NCBI RefSeq assembly: GCF_020829685.1
Contig: NZ_JAIVFR010000004.1
Location: forward strand, 1 to 25,674
Origin: Nostoc sp. CHAB 5715
GTDB lineage: Bacteria > Cyanobacteriota > Cyanobacteriia > Cyanobacteriales > Nostocaceae
Reading direction: 5' to 3'
Length of the DNA stretch: 25,674 nt
This document shows positions 1-7,982 of this stretch, piece by piece. Each line of letters begins with the position of its first letter. Within the stretch, counting starts at the first letter, position 1. A program made the translations under genes and the position numbers. The notes below the pieces were generated by a model. The model saw only the letters and a list, made by a program, of their open reading frames with translations, searched no databases and had not been told where the DNA came from.

Positions 1-1203
1 GGTACTATGTTGCAAACAGCACCTTTAGATAATCATCCTGGTATTCCAATCAAACTGATCCAGTATGTGAAAAACACTCTAGAAACAGTTGTAATTGATG
101 ACCTCAAAACCCATCTGTCTAATGTGATTGGGGAATATATGCGCCAGCATCAACCCAAGAGTGCGCTGTGTATGCCAATTCGGAATCAGGGACAGTTACT
201 GGGGATTTTGTACTTAGAAAATCAGGTAACAATGGGTGCATTTGTGGGCGATCGCTTAGATATACTTTCATTATTAACCAGCCAAGCGGCGATTTCTCTA
301 GAAAACGCTTTACTCTACAACACCCTAGAGCAAAAAGTAGACCAGCGTACCCAAGAACTTCATCATAAAAATCAGCAATTGTCCCATACTCTCCAGGAAT
401 TACAACAAACCCAAGCTCAATTGATTCACGCTGAAAAAATGTCGAGTTTGGGGCAAATGGTTGCTGGGATTGCCCATGAAATTAATAACCCAATTAACTT
501 TATTTACGGTAATATTACATATCTAAAAGAACATTTTCAGGATTTGCTAGAGGGTATTAATCTCTATCAACAGCAATTTCCACAACCTACTACCGAAATT
601 CAAGCTTATTTTAATGACAAGGATTTAGATTACGTGATCAAAGACGTACCAAATCTGCTGAATTCAATGCAACAAGGTAGTCAACGCATTCAAAATATTG
701 TCTTATCTCTGCGGAATTTTGCCCGACTTGATGAAGCAGATATCAAAGCCGTCAATATTCATGAGGGTATTGAGAATACGCTGTTAATTCTGCAACACCG
801 ACTTAGTGAAATTGAAATTATCAAAGACTATGCTGACCTTCCGCGAGTGAGTTGTCACGCCAAACAAATCAATCAGGTAATTATGAATATCTTGAATAAT
901 GCCATTGATGCCTTAAATGAAGCAGAAATCCCAACTCGTATTATTACAATTCGTACCGAACTAAGCAATTCTCTAACTAAGAGTGTGAGCATTCGCATTG
1001 CCGATAATGGGACTGGAATTTCTGAGGAAATCCAAAAACGAGTATTTGACCCCTTCTTCACCACAAAAGCTGTCGGTAAAGGAACGGGATTAGGATTAGC
1101 AGTAGCCTACTCCATTATGTCAACTCATGGCGGACAAATTAATCTCGTTTCTAAATTAGGACAGGGAACGGAATTTGAGATTATCCTACCTGTCGAAGGA
1201 TGA
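1..1203 (+). CDS. Sensor histidine kinase, C-terminal part (5' end outside window)
   Basis: This is the C-terminal part of a membrane-independent sensor kinase that would autophosphorylate a histidine and pass the phosphate to a response regulator. The frame is open to the left edge, so the ATG at 7 is probably internal. Numbering from that ATG, a GAF-like domain fills about residues 1-105, a coiled coil about 105-145, and the dimerisation/phosphoacceptor H-box has HEINNP with the phosphorylated His at 157. The HATPase domain follows: N-box around 289-298, DNGTG at 333 and GTGLGL at 359. The type is common in Nostocales, where such C-termini often close very large proteins with kinase-like, AAA and GAF domains, so the missing N-terminus may be long (inference). 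A frameshifted remnant of a related kinase lies directly downstream. Confidence 0.93.
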   Translation, partial: GTMLQTAPLDNHPGIPIKLIQYVKNTLETVVIDDLKTHLSNVIGEYMRQHQPKSALCMPIRNQGQLLGILYLENQVTMGAFVGDRLDILSLLTSQAAISLENALLYNTLEQKVDQRTQELHHKNQQLSHTLQELQQTQAQLIHAEKMSSLGQMVAGIAHEINNPINFIYGNITYLKEHFQDLLEGINLYQQQFPQPTTEIQAYFNDKDLDYVIKDVPNLLNSMQQGSQRIQNIVLSLRNFARLDEADIKAVNIHEGIENTLLILQHRLSEIEIIKDYADLPRVSCHAKQINQVIMNILNNAIDALNEAEIPTRIITIRTELSNSLTKSVSIRIADNGTGISEEIQKRVFDPFFTTKAVGKGTGLGLAVAYSIMSTHGGQINLVSKLGQGTEFEIILPVEG

Positions 1204-1248
1204 AGGTGGGGAGGTGGAAATACCGTTCGGTTAAGGAATTTCTTGGTT

Positions 1249-1491
1249 GAGGCAATTATTGATTCAATGGTGATGGCGTGCGATCGCCTCAAAAATATCA
1301 GCACTAGTTTAAGAACTTTTTCTCGTGCTATAAAGATTACAAAGTGCCGTTTAATATCCACAAAGGTATCGACAGTACGATTTTAATTCTCAAACATCGC
1401 CTTAAAGAAAACGAAGAACGTCCAGCAATTGAAGTAATAACTGATTATGCTAAGTTGCCCAAGGTTGAATGTTTTACTGGGCAATTATTTT
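1249..1491 (+). pseudogene. Frameshifted remnant of a second histidine kinase
   Basis: Frame 1 from 1249 reads EAIIDSMVMACDRLKNIS and then SLRTFSRA. After codon 1327-1329 the match continues in another frame from 1332, reading KDYKVPFNIHKGIDSTI and then ITDYAKLPKVECFTGQL. This parallels the intact kinase upstream, which has SLRNFARL, VNIHEGIENTLLIL and DYADLPRV in the same order. Related kinases usually have SRADKDY here, so one missing G after 1329 would explain the shift. The remnant stops just before the N-box, and no ATPase domain follows. It is a dead fragment of a paralogue, left by partial duplication or deletion of a tandem kinase gene. Confidence 0.8.
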
Positions 1492-1676
1492 TGCGTAAGT
1501 CCTGATTTCTTTCTTCTCTCGGTGTTCTCTGCCCCTCTATGGTAAGCCCTCCGGGTGACGCTCCTAACGTCGATCAGAAGCTAGAAAACATCTAATTTGC
1601 ATAATCGAATTAAACATAACTCTTGTGGGGTGGGCCGAAAAGCCCGCCCAGCTTATGCAATTTACTTTTGAGCGTT
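1492..1676. other. Intergenic stretch with a GC-rich hairpin
   Basis: This gap separates the kinase remnant from the MITE-like element. The only structure I see is near 1627-1649, where GGGTGGGC and GCCCGCCC pair around a short CGAAAA-like loop (one G-T pair). No T-run follows on either strand, so it is not a convincing terminator. No reading frame here looks like a protein. Confidence 0.4.
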
Positions 1677-1806
1677 ATATCATGTCCGGTTGAACACAAG
1701 TCAATTGCGAACGAAGTGAAGCAATCGCAGAGTTCAAGGGAATTGCTTCGCTCCACTTCGTTGCACTCGCAATGACATATCATAAGCAATTTGCCGGACA
1801 TGATAT
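1677..1806. mobile_element. MITE-like palindromic element, 130 bp
   Basis: The stretch begins with ATATCATGTCCGG (1677-1689) and ends with its exact reverse complement (1794-1806), giving perfect 13-bp terminal inverted repeats. The interior is an imperfect palindrome: a GCGAACGAAGTGAAGCAAT-like left half faces ATTGCTTCGCTCCACTTCG in the right half, so the whole element could fold into one long hairpin. It carries no coding frame. It lies 4 bp past the fabD stop codon. Size and structure fit a non-autonomous miniature element. I could not define a target-site duplication. Confidence 0.65.
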
Positions 1807-1810
1807 TAGT

Positions 1811-2692
1811 TCATTCAGGCAAATCAGCAGCACTCTGGATATTTTTTAATATTAAGTCAGGGCTATTACGTTTAATTAAACCAGCTAGCACTTTACCAGG
1901 GCCAATTTCTATTACTTGCTGAATGCCGTTGGCTGGTAATTGCAAAGAAATTTCTCGCCATCTTACAGAACCAGTCATTTGTTTATTCAGGCGTTGCTTT
2001 AAAATCTCGGCATCAATAGACGCAATTGGTTCTACATTAGACAACACTGGTACAGTAGCTGGCTGAAATTCCACAGATTCTAAAATATCTTGAAATTCCG
2101 CAGCTGCTGGTGCTATTAAATGTGAATGAAATGCTCCAGAAACTTTTAAGGGAATCGCCCGCTTTGCTTTAACTTGAGTCATCACTGCTTGTACAGCCTC
2201 AGTCGTGCCTGAAATTACCACCTGAGCCGAACTATTATCATTTGCTATTACCACATCAGGCGTTTGAGCAATAACTTTTTCTAACTGTTCGTGGTCAAAA
2301 TTCATCAAAGCCGCCATCATCCCACCGACGGCACTATCCATAAGTTCTGCACGACGCTTCACCAGATACAAACCAGCCGACCACTCAAAGACACCCGCTA
2401 TATAAAGGGCAGTATATTCTCCCAAACTGTGACCAGCAACTAAATCTGGCTGGTGTCCTCGTTCTCGGAGAAGATCAGCAAGAATGCTTTCTATCACATA
2501 AAGACTTGGCTGAGTGTATAGCGTCTGTGATAACTTTTCTTCTTGGTTTTGACAGATTTCGGTTACAGACCAGTCCAAAATCTCTTCAGCTTTGGCAAGC
2601 TTATCTTTAGCCGATGGTATATCTAGTAAATCCATTCCCATTCCCAGCGCTTGAGAACCTTGTCCGGGAAACACCCATGCAGTTTTTGTCAT
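1811..2692 (-). CDS. fabD: Malonyl-CoA:ACP transacylase FabD
   Basis: FabD moves malonyl groups from CoA to acyl carrier protein, supplying the extender for type II fatty acid synthesis in the cytoplasm. The 293-residue protein has the expected length. It shows GQGSQ near residue 10, the nucleophile motif GHSLGEYTA with Ser89, an arginine in VKRRAELM near 114, and the catalytic histidine in GAFHSH (His189). It is the last gene of plsX-fabH-fabD on the minus strand, 112 bp after fabH. The ATG and the next two bases fall inside a run of AATGAC heptads, so no clear ribosome binding site is visible and several out-of-frame ATGs precede the start. The family assignment is secure; the exact start rests on homology to the usual N-terminus MTKTAWVFPGQGSQ. 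Confidence 0.97.
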   Translation of the reverse strand: MTKTAWVFPGQGSQALGMGMDLLDIPSAKDKLAKAEEILDWSVTEICQNQEEKLSQTLYTQPSLYVIESILADLLRERGHQPDLVAGHSLGEYTALYIAGVFEWSAGLYLVKRRAELMDSAVGGMMAALMNFDHEQLEKVIAQTPDVVIANDNSSAQVVISGTTEAVQAVMTQVKAKRAIPLKVSGAFHSHLIAPAAAEFQDILESVEFQPATVPVLSNVEPIASIDAEILKQRLNKQMTGSVRWREISLQLPANGIQQVIEIGPGKVLAGLIKRNSPDLILKNIQSAADLPE

Positions 2693-2800
2693 TGGTCATT
2701 AGTCATTAGTCATTAGTCACTTGTACTGAGCGTAGTCGAAGTATTAGTCATTGGTCATTGGTCATTAACAAAGGACAAATGACTAATGACAAAGGACAAA
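2693..2800. repeat. Heptad repeats (TAGTCAT/TGGTCAT) between fabH and fabD
   Basis: Two runs of the heptamers TAGTCAT and TGGTCAT (2690-2718 and 2743-2766) flank a single short insert, CTGAGCGTAGTCGAAG (2726-2741). AAAGGAC-type heptads follow to about 2800. This matches the short tandemly repeated repetitive (STRR) sequences known in heterocystous cyanobacteria. The run reaches into the fabD start codon. Confidence 0.85.
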
Positions 2801-2804
2801 ATAT

Positions 2805-3797
2805 TCACCTTCCCCATTGGAAAATTGCCGCACCCCAGGTAAGACCGGCACCAAAGCCGGATGCAGCAACGATGTCATTGGGTTTAATTTTACCTTCCCG
2901 CACTGCTTCATCTAAAGCTAAGGGAATGGAAGCAGCAGAGGTATTGCCGTACTGGGCGAGATTACTTATAACTTTATGTTCTGGGACATTCAGGCGTTGG
3001 GCAACAGCATCAATAATTCGCTGATTGGCTTGATGCAATAGCAGCCAGTCTATTTTATCAACACTGAGGTTGGCTTGAAATAAGGCTTTATCAATGATTT
3101 CGGGAACTTTTTGCACAGCAAAGCGGTAGACTTCTTTGCCGTTCATAGTAATCGGTTGGTAAGTGCCTTTAGTGATATTTACATTGAGGAGCAGTTCTTG
3201 GGAAGCGCCTGCATAAGCAAGGTTGAGGTGATGGTTTTGAGTACCATCACTTTTAAGGGCAAATCCTAATAAGCGATCGCTTTTGTCAGCCTGTAATACT
3301 ACCGCCCCCGCACCATCACCAAACAATACACAAGTCCGCCGATCTTCCCAATCTACCCAGCGAGAGAGGATATCTGCCCCAATCAACAGCACATTTTTAT
3401 AGACACCCGTTCTAATGTATTGGGCTGCTGTAACTAGACCAAACACAAAGCCAGAGCAGGCTGCGGTCAAGTCAAAGGCTACTGCGTTGGTGGCTCCTAA
3501 TTGAGCCTGTACTTGACAAGCACTACCAAACAAATCATCAGGGGTAGAAGTCGCTAGCAGAATCAGGTCTAGGTCTTCTGGTTTAATTCCCGAAGCTGCG
3601 ATCGCCTGACTGCTGGCAGCAGTAGCGAGTACACTCAAGGACTCAGATGGCAGGGCTAATCGCCGTTGACGAATTCCAGTTCTTGTAGTTATCCACTCAT
3701 CTGATGTTTCAACTACTTCACTCAATGTCTGGTTGTGTAGGGAAGTTGCTGGTACTGCCGAGCCACTTCCGGTAATTGCTACGCCTAAGTTTTGCAC
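2805..3797 (-). CDS. fabH: 3-oxoacyl-ACP synthase III FabH
   Basis: FabH condenses acetyl-CoA with malonyl-ACP and so starts fatty acid chains. The 330-residue protein shows the KAS III triad: Cys114 in DLTAACSGF, His255 in LLHQANQRI and Asn285 in AQYGNTSAAS. It also has the glycine-rich C-terminal GFGAGLTWG. The first residue is encoded by GTG (3795-3797), with GGGAG seven bases upstream as the likely ribosome binding site. It sits between plsX and fabD, an arrangement that ties chain initiation to phospholipid synthesis. Heptad repeats lie on both sides. I see no missing key residues. Confidence 0.97.
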   Translation of the reverse strand: MQNLGVAITGSGSAVPATSLHNQTLSEVVETSDEWITTRTGIRQRRLALPSESLSVLATAASSQAIAASGIKPEDLDLILLATSTPDDLFGSACQVQAQLGATNAVAFDLTAACSGFVFGLVTAAQYIRTGVYKNVLLIGADILSRWVDWEDRRTCVLFGDGAGAVVLQADKSDRLLGFALKSDGTQNHHLNLAYAGASQELLLNVNITKGTYQPITMNGKEVYRFAVQKVPEIIDKALFQANLSVDKIDWLLLHQANQRIIDAVAQRLNVPEHKVISNLAQYGNTSAASIPLALDEAVREGKIKPNDIVAASGFGAGLTWGAAIFQWGR

Positions 3798-3819
3798 TCC
3801 TAATCTCCCAAGCTATCAG

Positions 3820-3956
3820 CTTTTTGTCCTTTGTCTTTTGTCCTTTGTCAGTTGTCCTTTGTCCTTTATCAGTTGTCTTTTGTCAGTTGTCCTTTATCTT
3901 TTACAAATGACCAATGACTAATGACTAATGACTAATGACTAATGACTAATGACTAA
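3820..3956. repeat. Heptad repeats between plsX and fabH
   Basis: Two heptad families are joined here: TTGTCCT/TTGTCAG-type units (about 3820-3900), then one AATGACC and six AATGACT units (about 3905-3955). The last unit runs into plsX, whose stop codon TAG (3953-3955 on the minus strand) is made of repeat sequence. On the fabH coding strand this forms most of its leader. Confidence 0.85.
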
Positions 3957-4975
3957 CCGCTCTCGCGCTCTAGGATATATTGGGACTGAATTCGTTGTAT
4001 CACTTGGTTGTCAACGGCTTCTTTGGCCATGCGAATTGCATTAAAAATTGAAGGAGCTTGTGAGCTACCGTGACCGATAAAACAGACACCTGCCACGCCT
4101 AACAGCAAAGCCCCACCATGTTCTGCGTGATCCATCCGCTGTTTAATCCGCTTCAGGTTTGGTTTTAAGAGTGCTGAACCGATTTGACCGTGTAATCCTT
4201 GGGGTAATTCTTCCCGCAGAATTTGCAGAATCACTTCTCCGACTGCTTCGGCAAATTTTAATAATACATTGCCCACAAAGCCGTCACAGACAATCACATC
4301 AAAGCGACCAGAAAGCACATCACGCCCTTCGGCATTGCCAATAAAATTAATTTGGGAATTTTCGCGTAGTAGTTGGTGGGCACGGACGGCTGCATCATTG
4401 CCTTTAGAGTCTTCTTCACCGATATTCAGCAAACCTACTTTAGGTTCGGTTGTACCTAAAACATATTGACTGTAAGCCGATCCCATGACGGCAAACTGCT
4501 CTAAAAACTTCGGACGGCAATCTACATTCGCGCCGACATCAAGTACCAACACTGGCTTACCAGCAACAATTGTCGGAAAAACAGTCCCTATGGCTGGGCG
4601 GTCAATTCCTGGCAATCGTCCTAAGCGGAGCAAAGCTGATGCCATAGCGGCCCCAGAGTGGCCAGCAGAAAATACAGCATCTGCTTTTTGCTGCTTGACT
4701 AAATCCATCGCCACATTGATAGAAGCCTTGCGTTTGCGTCTAACTGCATTTAAAGGCTCCTCATCCATAGCGATCGCTTCCTGTGCAGTCACGATCTCCA
4801 CCTGCCCTAAGTTCGTTTTTGGCGGCAAGGCAGCTTCTATCTGTTGAGGATCACCAACCAGTAATACATCTACACCCAATTCTTCTCTTGCTCGCAATGC
4901 GCCAGCAACGATTTCACCGGGTGCGTGATCCCCTCCCATTGCGTCAATTGCGATCCTTACGCGAGTCGATCCCAT
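3953..4975 (-). CDS. plsX: Phosphate acyltransferase PlsX
   Basis: PlsX converts acyl-ACP to acyl-phosphate, the donor for the first acylation of glycerol-3-phosphate. The 340-residue length is normal. Family signatures are the N-terminal AIDAMGGDHAPGEIV, FSAGHSGAAMASALL, LDVGANVDCRP, VCDGFVGNVLLK and GGALLLGVAGVCFIGHGSS. It is the first gene of the plsX-fabH-fabD set, so the 135-bp AT-rich gap upstream (4976-5110) should hold the promoter, though I cannot place it. Its last codon and stop lie in an AATGACT heptad run, so repeat growth at this end could change the C-terminus. Confidence 0.97.
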   Translation of the reverse strand: MGSTRVRIAIDAMGGDHAPGEIVAGALRAREELGVDVLLVGDPQQIEAALPPKTNLGQVEIVTAQEAIAMDEEPLNAVRRKRKASINVAMDLVKQQKADAVFSAGHSGAAMASALLRLGRLPGIDRPAIGTVFPTIVAGKPVLVLDVGANVDCRPKFLEQFAVMGSAYSQYVLGTTEPKVGLLNIGEEDSKGNDAAVRAHQLLRENSQINFIGNAEGRDVLSGRFDVIVCDGFVGNVLLKFAEAVGEVILQILREELPQGLHGQIGSALLKPNLKRIKQRMDHAEHGGALLLGVAGVCFIGHGSSQAPSIFNAIRMAKEAVDNQVIQRIQSQYILERESG

Positions 4976-5112
4976 TGCTCACAGTTTCTAGAAACCTTAC
5001 AAATTTTACCAGATGGCAAAGCCCGAAAAAGCTTAACTTTCTGACCGCCAAATTATTTTTGTTACTATTGCAACAATTTTTGCTGGCAAGCTCAAGATAG
5101 CACGAATTGTTT

Positions 5113-5308
5113 GGGAGTAGGGAGTAGGGAGTGGGGAGTGGGGTATTGGGCACTGGGGATTGGGCATCCCTTCAGCTTACTTCGACTAGCGAGCGTACAA
5201 GTCGCTCAGGGCAAGTGGGCATTGGGCATTGATTATTCGCCTTATCTCCCTCATCTCCCTCATCCTCCCCTGCCTCCCCTGCCTCCCTACTCCCTACTCC
5301 CCACTCCC
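5113..5308. repeat. Composite heptad element, copy 1
   Basis: The left arm is GGGAGTA/GGGAGTG heptads (5113-5143) and the right arm is the same family inverted (about 5280-5308). Between them lie GGGCATT-type units, a nested insert at 5180-5209, and a CTCCCTCAT-type nonamer run. A homologous element in the opposite orientation lies at 18469-18670, and the best shared block is 5203-5272. The right arm encodes the last residues and stop codon of pepA. Confidence 0.8.
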
Positions 5309-6775
5309 TTCTACCCAATTAACTAACGTCCGAACGCCGTAGCCGGTTGCCCCTGCGCCGTTGTAGCCATTTTCTTTATCTGTCCACACAGGTCCTGCAA
5401 TATCTAAGTGCGCCCAAGGTGTTTCTTTGACGAATTGCTTAAGGAAAAGGGCGGCGGTAATGGAACCACCTGGACGCGGGCCAGTATTTTTCATGTCCGC
5501 AATGCCAGATTTTAGCCCTTCAAAATATTTTTCTTCCATTGGCATCCGCCAAATCTTTTCTCCTGAAGTTTGGGCAGCTTTCTCTAGCTGGGAAGCTACA
5601 GCATCGTTGGGTGTGTACAAACCAGCAATATCCTCACCCAAGGCAATGATGTTAGCGCCGGTTAGGGTGGCTAAATCCACGATCGCATCTAATCCCAATT
5701 TGTCGGCATACACCAAGGCATCTGCTAGGGTCAAACGTCCTTCAGCGTCGGTGTTGTTAACTTCGATTGTTTTGCCGTTTGATGCTGTAAGAATGTCTCC
5801 AGGGTGCATGGCGTGACCGCTAATCATGTTTTCAGTGACCGCTGAGATGAAGTGAACTTCGGAATCTGGCTTAATTTGAGCAATTGCTTTTGCCGCACCC
5901 AAGGTTGCTGCTGCACCGCCCATATCAATTTTCATGGTTTCGATGCCGCTACCAGCACCTTTGATGTTGAGTCCGCCGGAGTCGAAGGTTAAACCTTTAC
6001 CAATAATTGCTACTTTCCTTTTGGGTGTACCTTCTGGCTTGTAAGTTAGGTGAATAAATTTCGGTGGCAAATCGGAAGCTTGAGCGACTCCCAAAAAAGC
6101 ACCCATGCCCAACTTTTCACAGTCTTCTCGTTCTAGAATTTGTAGTTGCAAACCGTGATCCTTTGCGATCGCTTGAGCAGTTTCTGCCAAAGTAATTGGT
6201 GTGACTGCGTTGGCTGGTGCTGCTACTAACTCCCGTGCCAAGTTTACCCCTGACACAATTTGATTGGCGCGGGTGATGGCTGTTTCTTGTCCAGCCAGTC
6301 CTAGTAAATCTACGGTTTCTATTTGTGAACCTTTATCTTCTGGTTCTGATTTAAAGCGAATATCTTGGTAAAGCGCCAATTCTACACCTTCTGCGATCGC
6401 TTGGGCGCTTCCGGCTGGATCATTATTCCACAATGGGAAATTAAATCCCAAAATTTTGCTTTTTTGCTTTTTTGCCACTCTGGCTACAGCAGCAGCAGCG
6501 CGTCGCAAAGTGTCGAGTTTTAGTTCATCTGGTTTACCTAAACCTACCAGAATCAATTTCCGCACTGGGCTACCAGGATTCACACGAGTGAAGATGGTAC
6601 TGTTGGCTTTACCTTTAAATTCTTCTTCAGCAATTAGTTCTTTTAAGACCCCGGAAAACTTTTGATCTAAAGTTGCCAATTCTCCAGTTAACTCTACTGC
6701 ATCTTCAAATAATCCAATTGCCAAACTATCGCCTGCCCACTCTAGCAAAGGCTTATCACTAGGTTGAATTGTCAT
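5294..6775 (-). CDS. pepA: Leucyl aminopeptidase (M17)
   Basis: This cytosolic two-metal enzyme removes N-terminal residues during peptide turnover. The 493-residue protein carries the complete M17 active site: Lys260 and Asp265 in [10 protein letters not shown], Lys272, Asp284 in KIDMGGAA, and the signature NTDAEGRL at 341-348 with Asp343, Glu345 and Arg347. The poorly conserved N-terminal domain covers about 1-165. The ATG at 6775 gives the usual N-terminus. The C-terminal EGSGE and the stop TAG are written in GGGAGTG/GGGAGTA heptad sequence, so the true family C-terminus probably ends near LVNWVE. The gene is monocistronic as far as I can see. Confidence 0.96.
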   Translation of the reverse strand: MTIQPSDKPLLEWAGDSLAIGLFEDAVELTGELATLDQKFSGVLKELIAEEEFKGKANSTIFTRVNPGSPVRKLILVGLGKPDELKLDTLRRAAAAVARVAKKQKSKILGFNFPLWNNDPAGSAQAIAEGVELALYQDIRFKSEPEDKGSQIETVDLLGLAGQETAITRANQIVSGVNLARELVAAPANAVTPITLAETAQAIAKDHGLQLQILEREDCEKLGMGAFLGVAQASDLPPKFIHLTYKPEGTPKRKVAIIGKGLTFDSGGLNIKGAGSGIETMKIDMGGAAATLGAAKAIAQIKPDSEVHFISAVTENMISGHAMHPGDILTASNGKTIEVNNTDAEGRLTLADALVYADKLGLDAIVDLATLTGANIIALGEDIAGLYTPNDAVASQLEKAAQTSGEKIWRMPMEEKYFEGLKSGIADMKNTGPRPGGSITAALFLKQFVKETPWAHLDIAGPVWTDKENGYNGAGATGYGVRTLVNWVEGSGE

Positions 6776-6838
6776 TTTGCGGTTTTGTGTAAATATTCCT
6801 TCTTGTACCAGTATTGCTCAAAATTCTTGTTTCAGTAT

Positions 6839-6880
6839 AGGGGGAGTGGGGAGTGGGGAGTGGGGAGTGGGGAGCAGGGG
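6839..6880. repeat. GGGGAGT heptad run upstream of pepA
   Basis: Four GGGGAGT units followed by GGGGAGC and a decayed unit lie 65 bp upstream of the pepA start. They belong to the same heptad family as the arms of the composite elements at 5113 and 18469. Confidence 0.8.
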
Positions 6881-6961
6881 TTAGTGGCTATAATGTTAGT
6901 GCTGAGAGTGTCAATCGATAATACTCTTGAAAATGTATGACATTTTAACCATAATAAATTA

Positions 6962-7107
6962 GTGGAATGGCAAGTTGAGTTTCATGATGATTTCGAGTCT
7001 GAGTTTGATGCTCTACCTCAAGAAGTAAAAAATGAGTTGCTTGCTACGGCTGAGGTATTAGAAAACGCTATAAGAGTCATCTTAAAAAATTAAAAGAGGA
7101 ATGCTAA
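6962..7107 (+). pseudogene. HigB/Gp49-like toxin remnant with internal deletion
   Basis: From a GTG at 6962 the frame reads VEWQVEFHDDFESEFDALP and then EVKNELLATAEVLEN before a stop at 7091-7093. This looks like the N-terminus of phage-derived Gp49/HigB-type (RelE superfamily) toxins. A second frame at 7066-7107 reads RYKSHLKKLKEEC and a stop, which resembles the C-terminus of the same family. About 60 central codons that would hold the RNase core are missing, and the two ends are joined out of frame. The remnant overlaps the start of the antitoxin-like gene, as in an intact toxin-antitoxin operon. It cannot encode an active toxin. Confidence 0.7.
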
Positions 7108-7328
7108 GAAGAATGGGTAAAAGCCTAAGAGAAAAAATTAAAGAACAGCCAATAGAAAGCCAAATTAAAATTGAAAGCCGCGCTCAGGAATTAATAGCTC
7201 AGGAATTAACTAGGCAAAAACTTAGATTAGATAAACAACAACTTAAAGTTCGAGTTAGAAAAGGAAAAGGTTTTAAAAAAAGAGAGGTAGTTATATTTGG
7301 AAAGATTAATGATAGAACATTAACTTAG
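7101..7328 (+). pseudogene. HigA-like antitoxin, probably degenerate
   Basis: The frame encodes 75 residues from ATG 7101, or 71 from ATG 7113. The N-terminus (MGKSLREKI, then SRAQELIAQELTRQKLR) matches the start of XRE-type antitoxins that partner Gp49/HigB toxins. Those proteins then have a helix-turn-helix with an SRLEKR-like segment and reach about 95-100 residues. Here the tail is basic and lysine-rich (VRVRKGKGFKKRE) and no helix-turn-helix is recognisable, which suggests frameshift and truncation. It follows the broken toxin with a short overlap, so the whole module looks inactive. A small functional protein cannot be excluded. Confidence 0.55.
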
Positions 7329-7340
7329 TAAAACACTACA

Positions 7341-7375
7341 AAAGCCAGCCAAGCCGTTGGAGCTTGGCTGGCTTT
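7341..7375. terminator. Perfect 14-bp hairpin, likely terminator
   Basis: AAAGCCAGCCAAGC (7341-7354) and its exact complement (7362-7375) flank a 7-base loop, 12 bp after the antitoxin-like stop codon. The stem is strong and symmetric, but only short T-runs follow, so termination could act in either direction. Confidence 0.6.
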
Positions 7376-7694
7376 AAAGTTATTAAAAATGGCTAGTTCT
7401 GTGTCTGATACTTGTGAACTTTGCTCAGAACTCCACTTTTTTACCTCCTCTGCCTAATGCCCTTGATCGGCGGGGCGGCTGTCCCTCTCCACGCCACTTG
7501 CGGGATGGAGTTTCCCGCCGCTTTCTATGAAGTTGCACTTAATAACGAGGTGATGATATAATCCCATCCACAAATAGAAGCGATCACTTCTGCTGAGATG
7601 GAACCCTTGAACCTGTTTTAACTGCCGCCTTAATTCATCTTTAGGCCCCTTGCTTGTTCACCATCAAATTTTCTTAGCACCTTGGTATCAAGAA
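7376..7694. other. Non-coding gap with a GC-rich structured block
   Basis: No protein frame is convincing here. A GC-rich block at 7468-7520 stands out from the AT-rich surroundings. CGGCGGG (7468-7474) pairs with CCCGCCG (7514-7520), and inside it CTCCA pairs with TGGAG, giving a nested hairpin. The stretch 7416-7462 resembles 8228-8260 on the other side of the cupin and 42-bp array. Confidence 0.4.
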
Positions 7695-7964
7695 ATGGAA
7701 AAGTATTTAGTCACCAAAGAAGAGATTGAGTCTTATGAAGGACTAGAAAAAACACATTTTCTCAACTCCAATGCTCGCAGACTGAATAAGTCTTTAGGAG
7801 ATTTGACAGGTTTAAAAAATATCGGTTTTCACATCATTGAAGTACAGCCTAGACGTGAATCAACGGAGCTTCATATGCACTATCACGAAGAAGAGTGCGT
7901 ATACGTTCTTGAGGGAGAAGCCGAGGCAACAATTGGAGAAAGCGTTTATCCAGTTAAAAGCTAA
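7695..7964 (+). pseudogene. Cupin-domain protein, truncated at the C-terminus
   Basis: From ATG 7695 the 89-residue product begins MEKYLVTKEEIESYEG and reaches the first cupin motif, HMHYHEEECVYVLEGEAEAT, with the two metal-binding histidines and glutamate. The frame stops five codons after GESVYP, where cupins of this type continue with a PVKAGD-like segment and the second histidine motif. The missing half is not found downstream. A 42-bp tandem repeat array starts 18 bp after the stop. I call it a broken gene, because a single-motif cupin would lack half of the metal site and barrel. An ATG-like start at 7650 is open but lacks family similarity. Confidence 0.7.
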
Positions 7965-7982
7965 TTAGTATAAATAGCACTC

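Noticed and set aside
1627..1649. GC-rich hairpin as a terminator of the plsX operon
   Set aside because: No T-run follows on the relevant strand, and the MITE lies between it and fabD.
1610..1801. Minus-strand frame of 63 residues
   Set aside because: It lies almost entirely in the MITE-like palindrome and a GC-rich hairpin and has no protein-like composition.
4485..4847. Plus-strand frame of 120 residues
   Set aside because: It is antisense to the conserved core of plsX.
5111..5326. Frame across the composite repeat (71 residues)
   Set aside because: It is made only of heptad sequence and has the low-complexity composition of the repeat.
5427..5816. Plus-strand frame of 129 residues
   Set aside because: It is antisense to the strongly conserved part of pepA.
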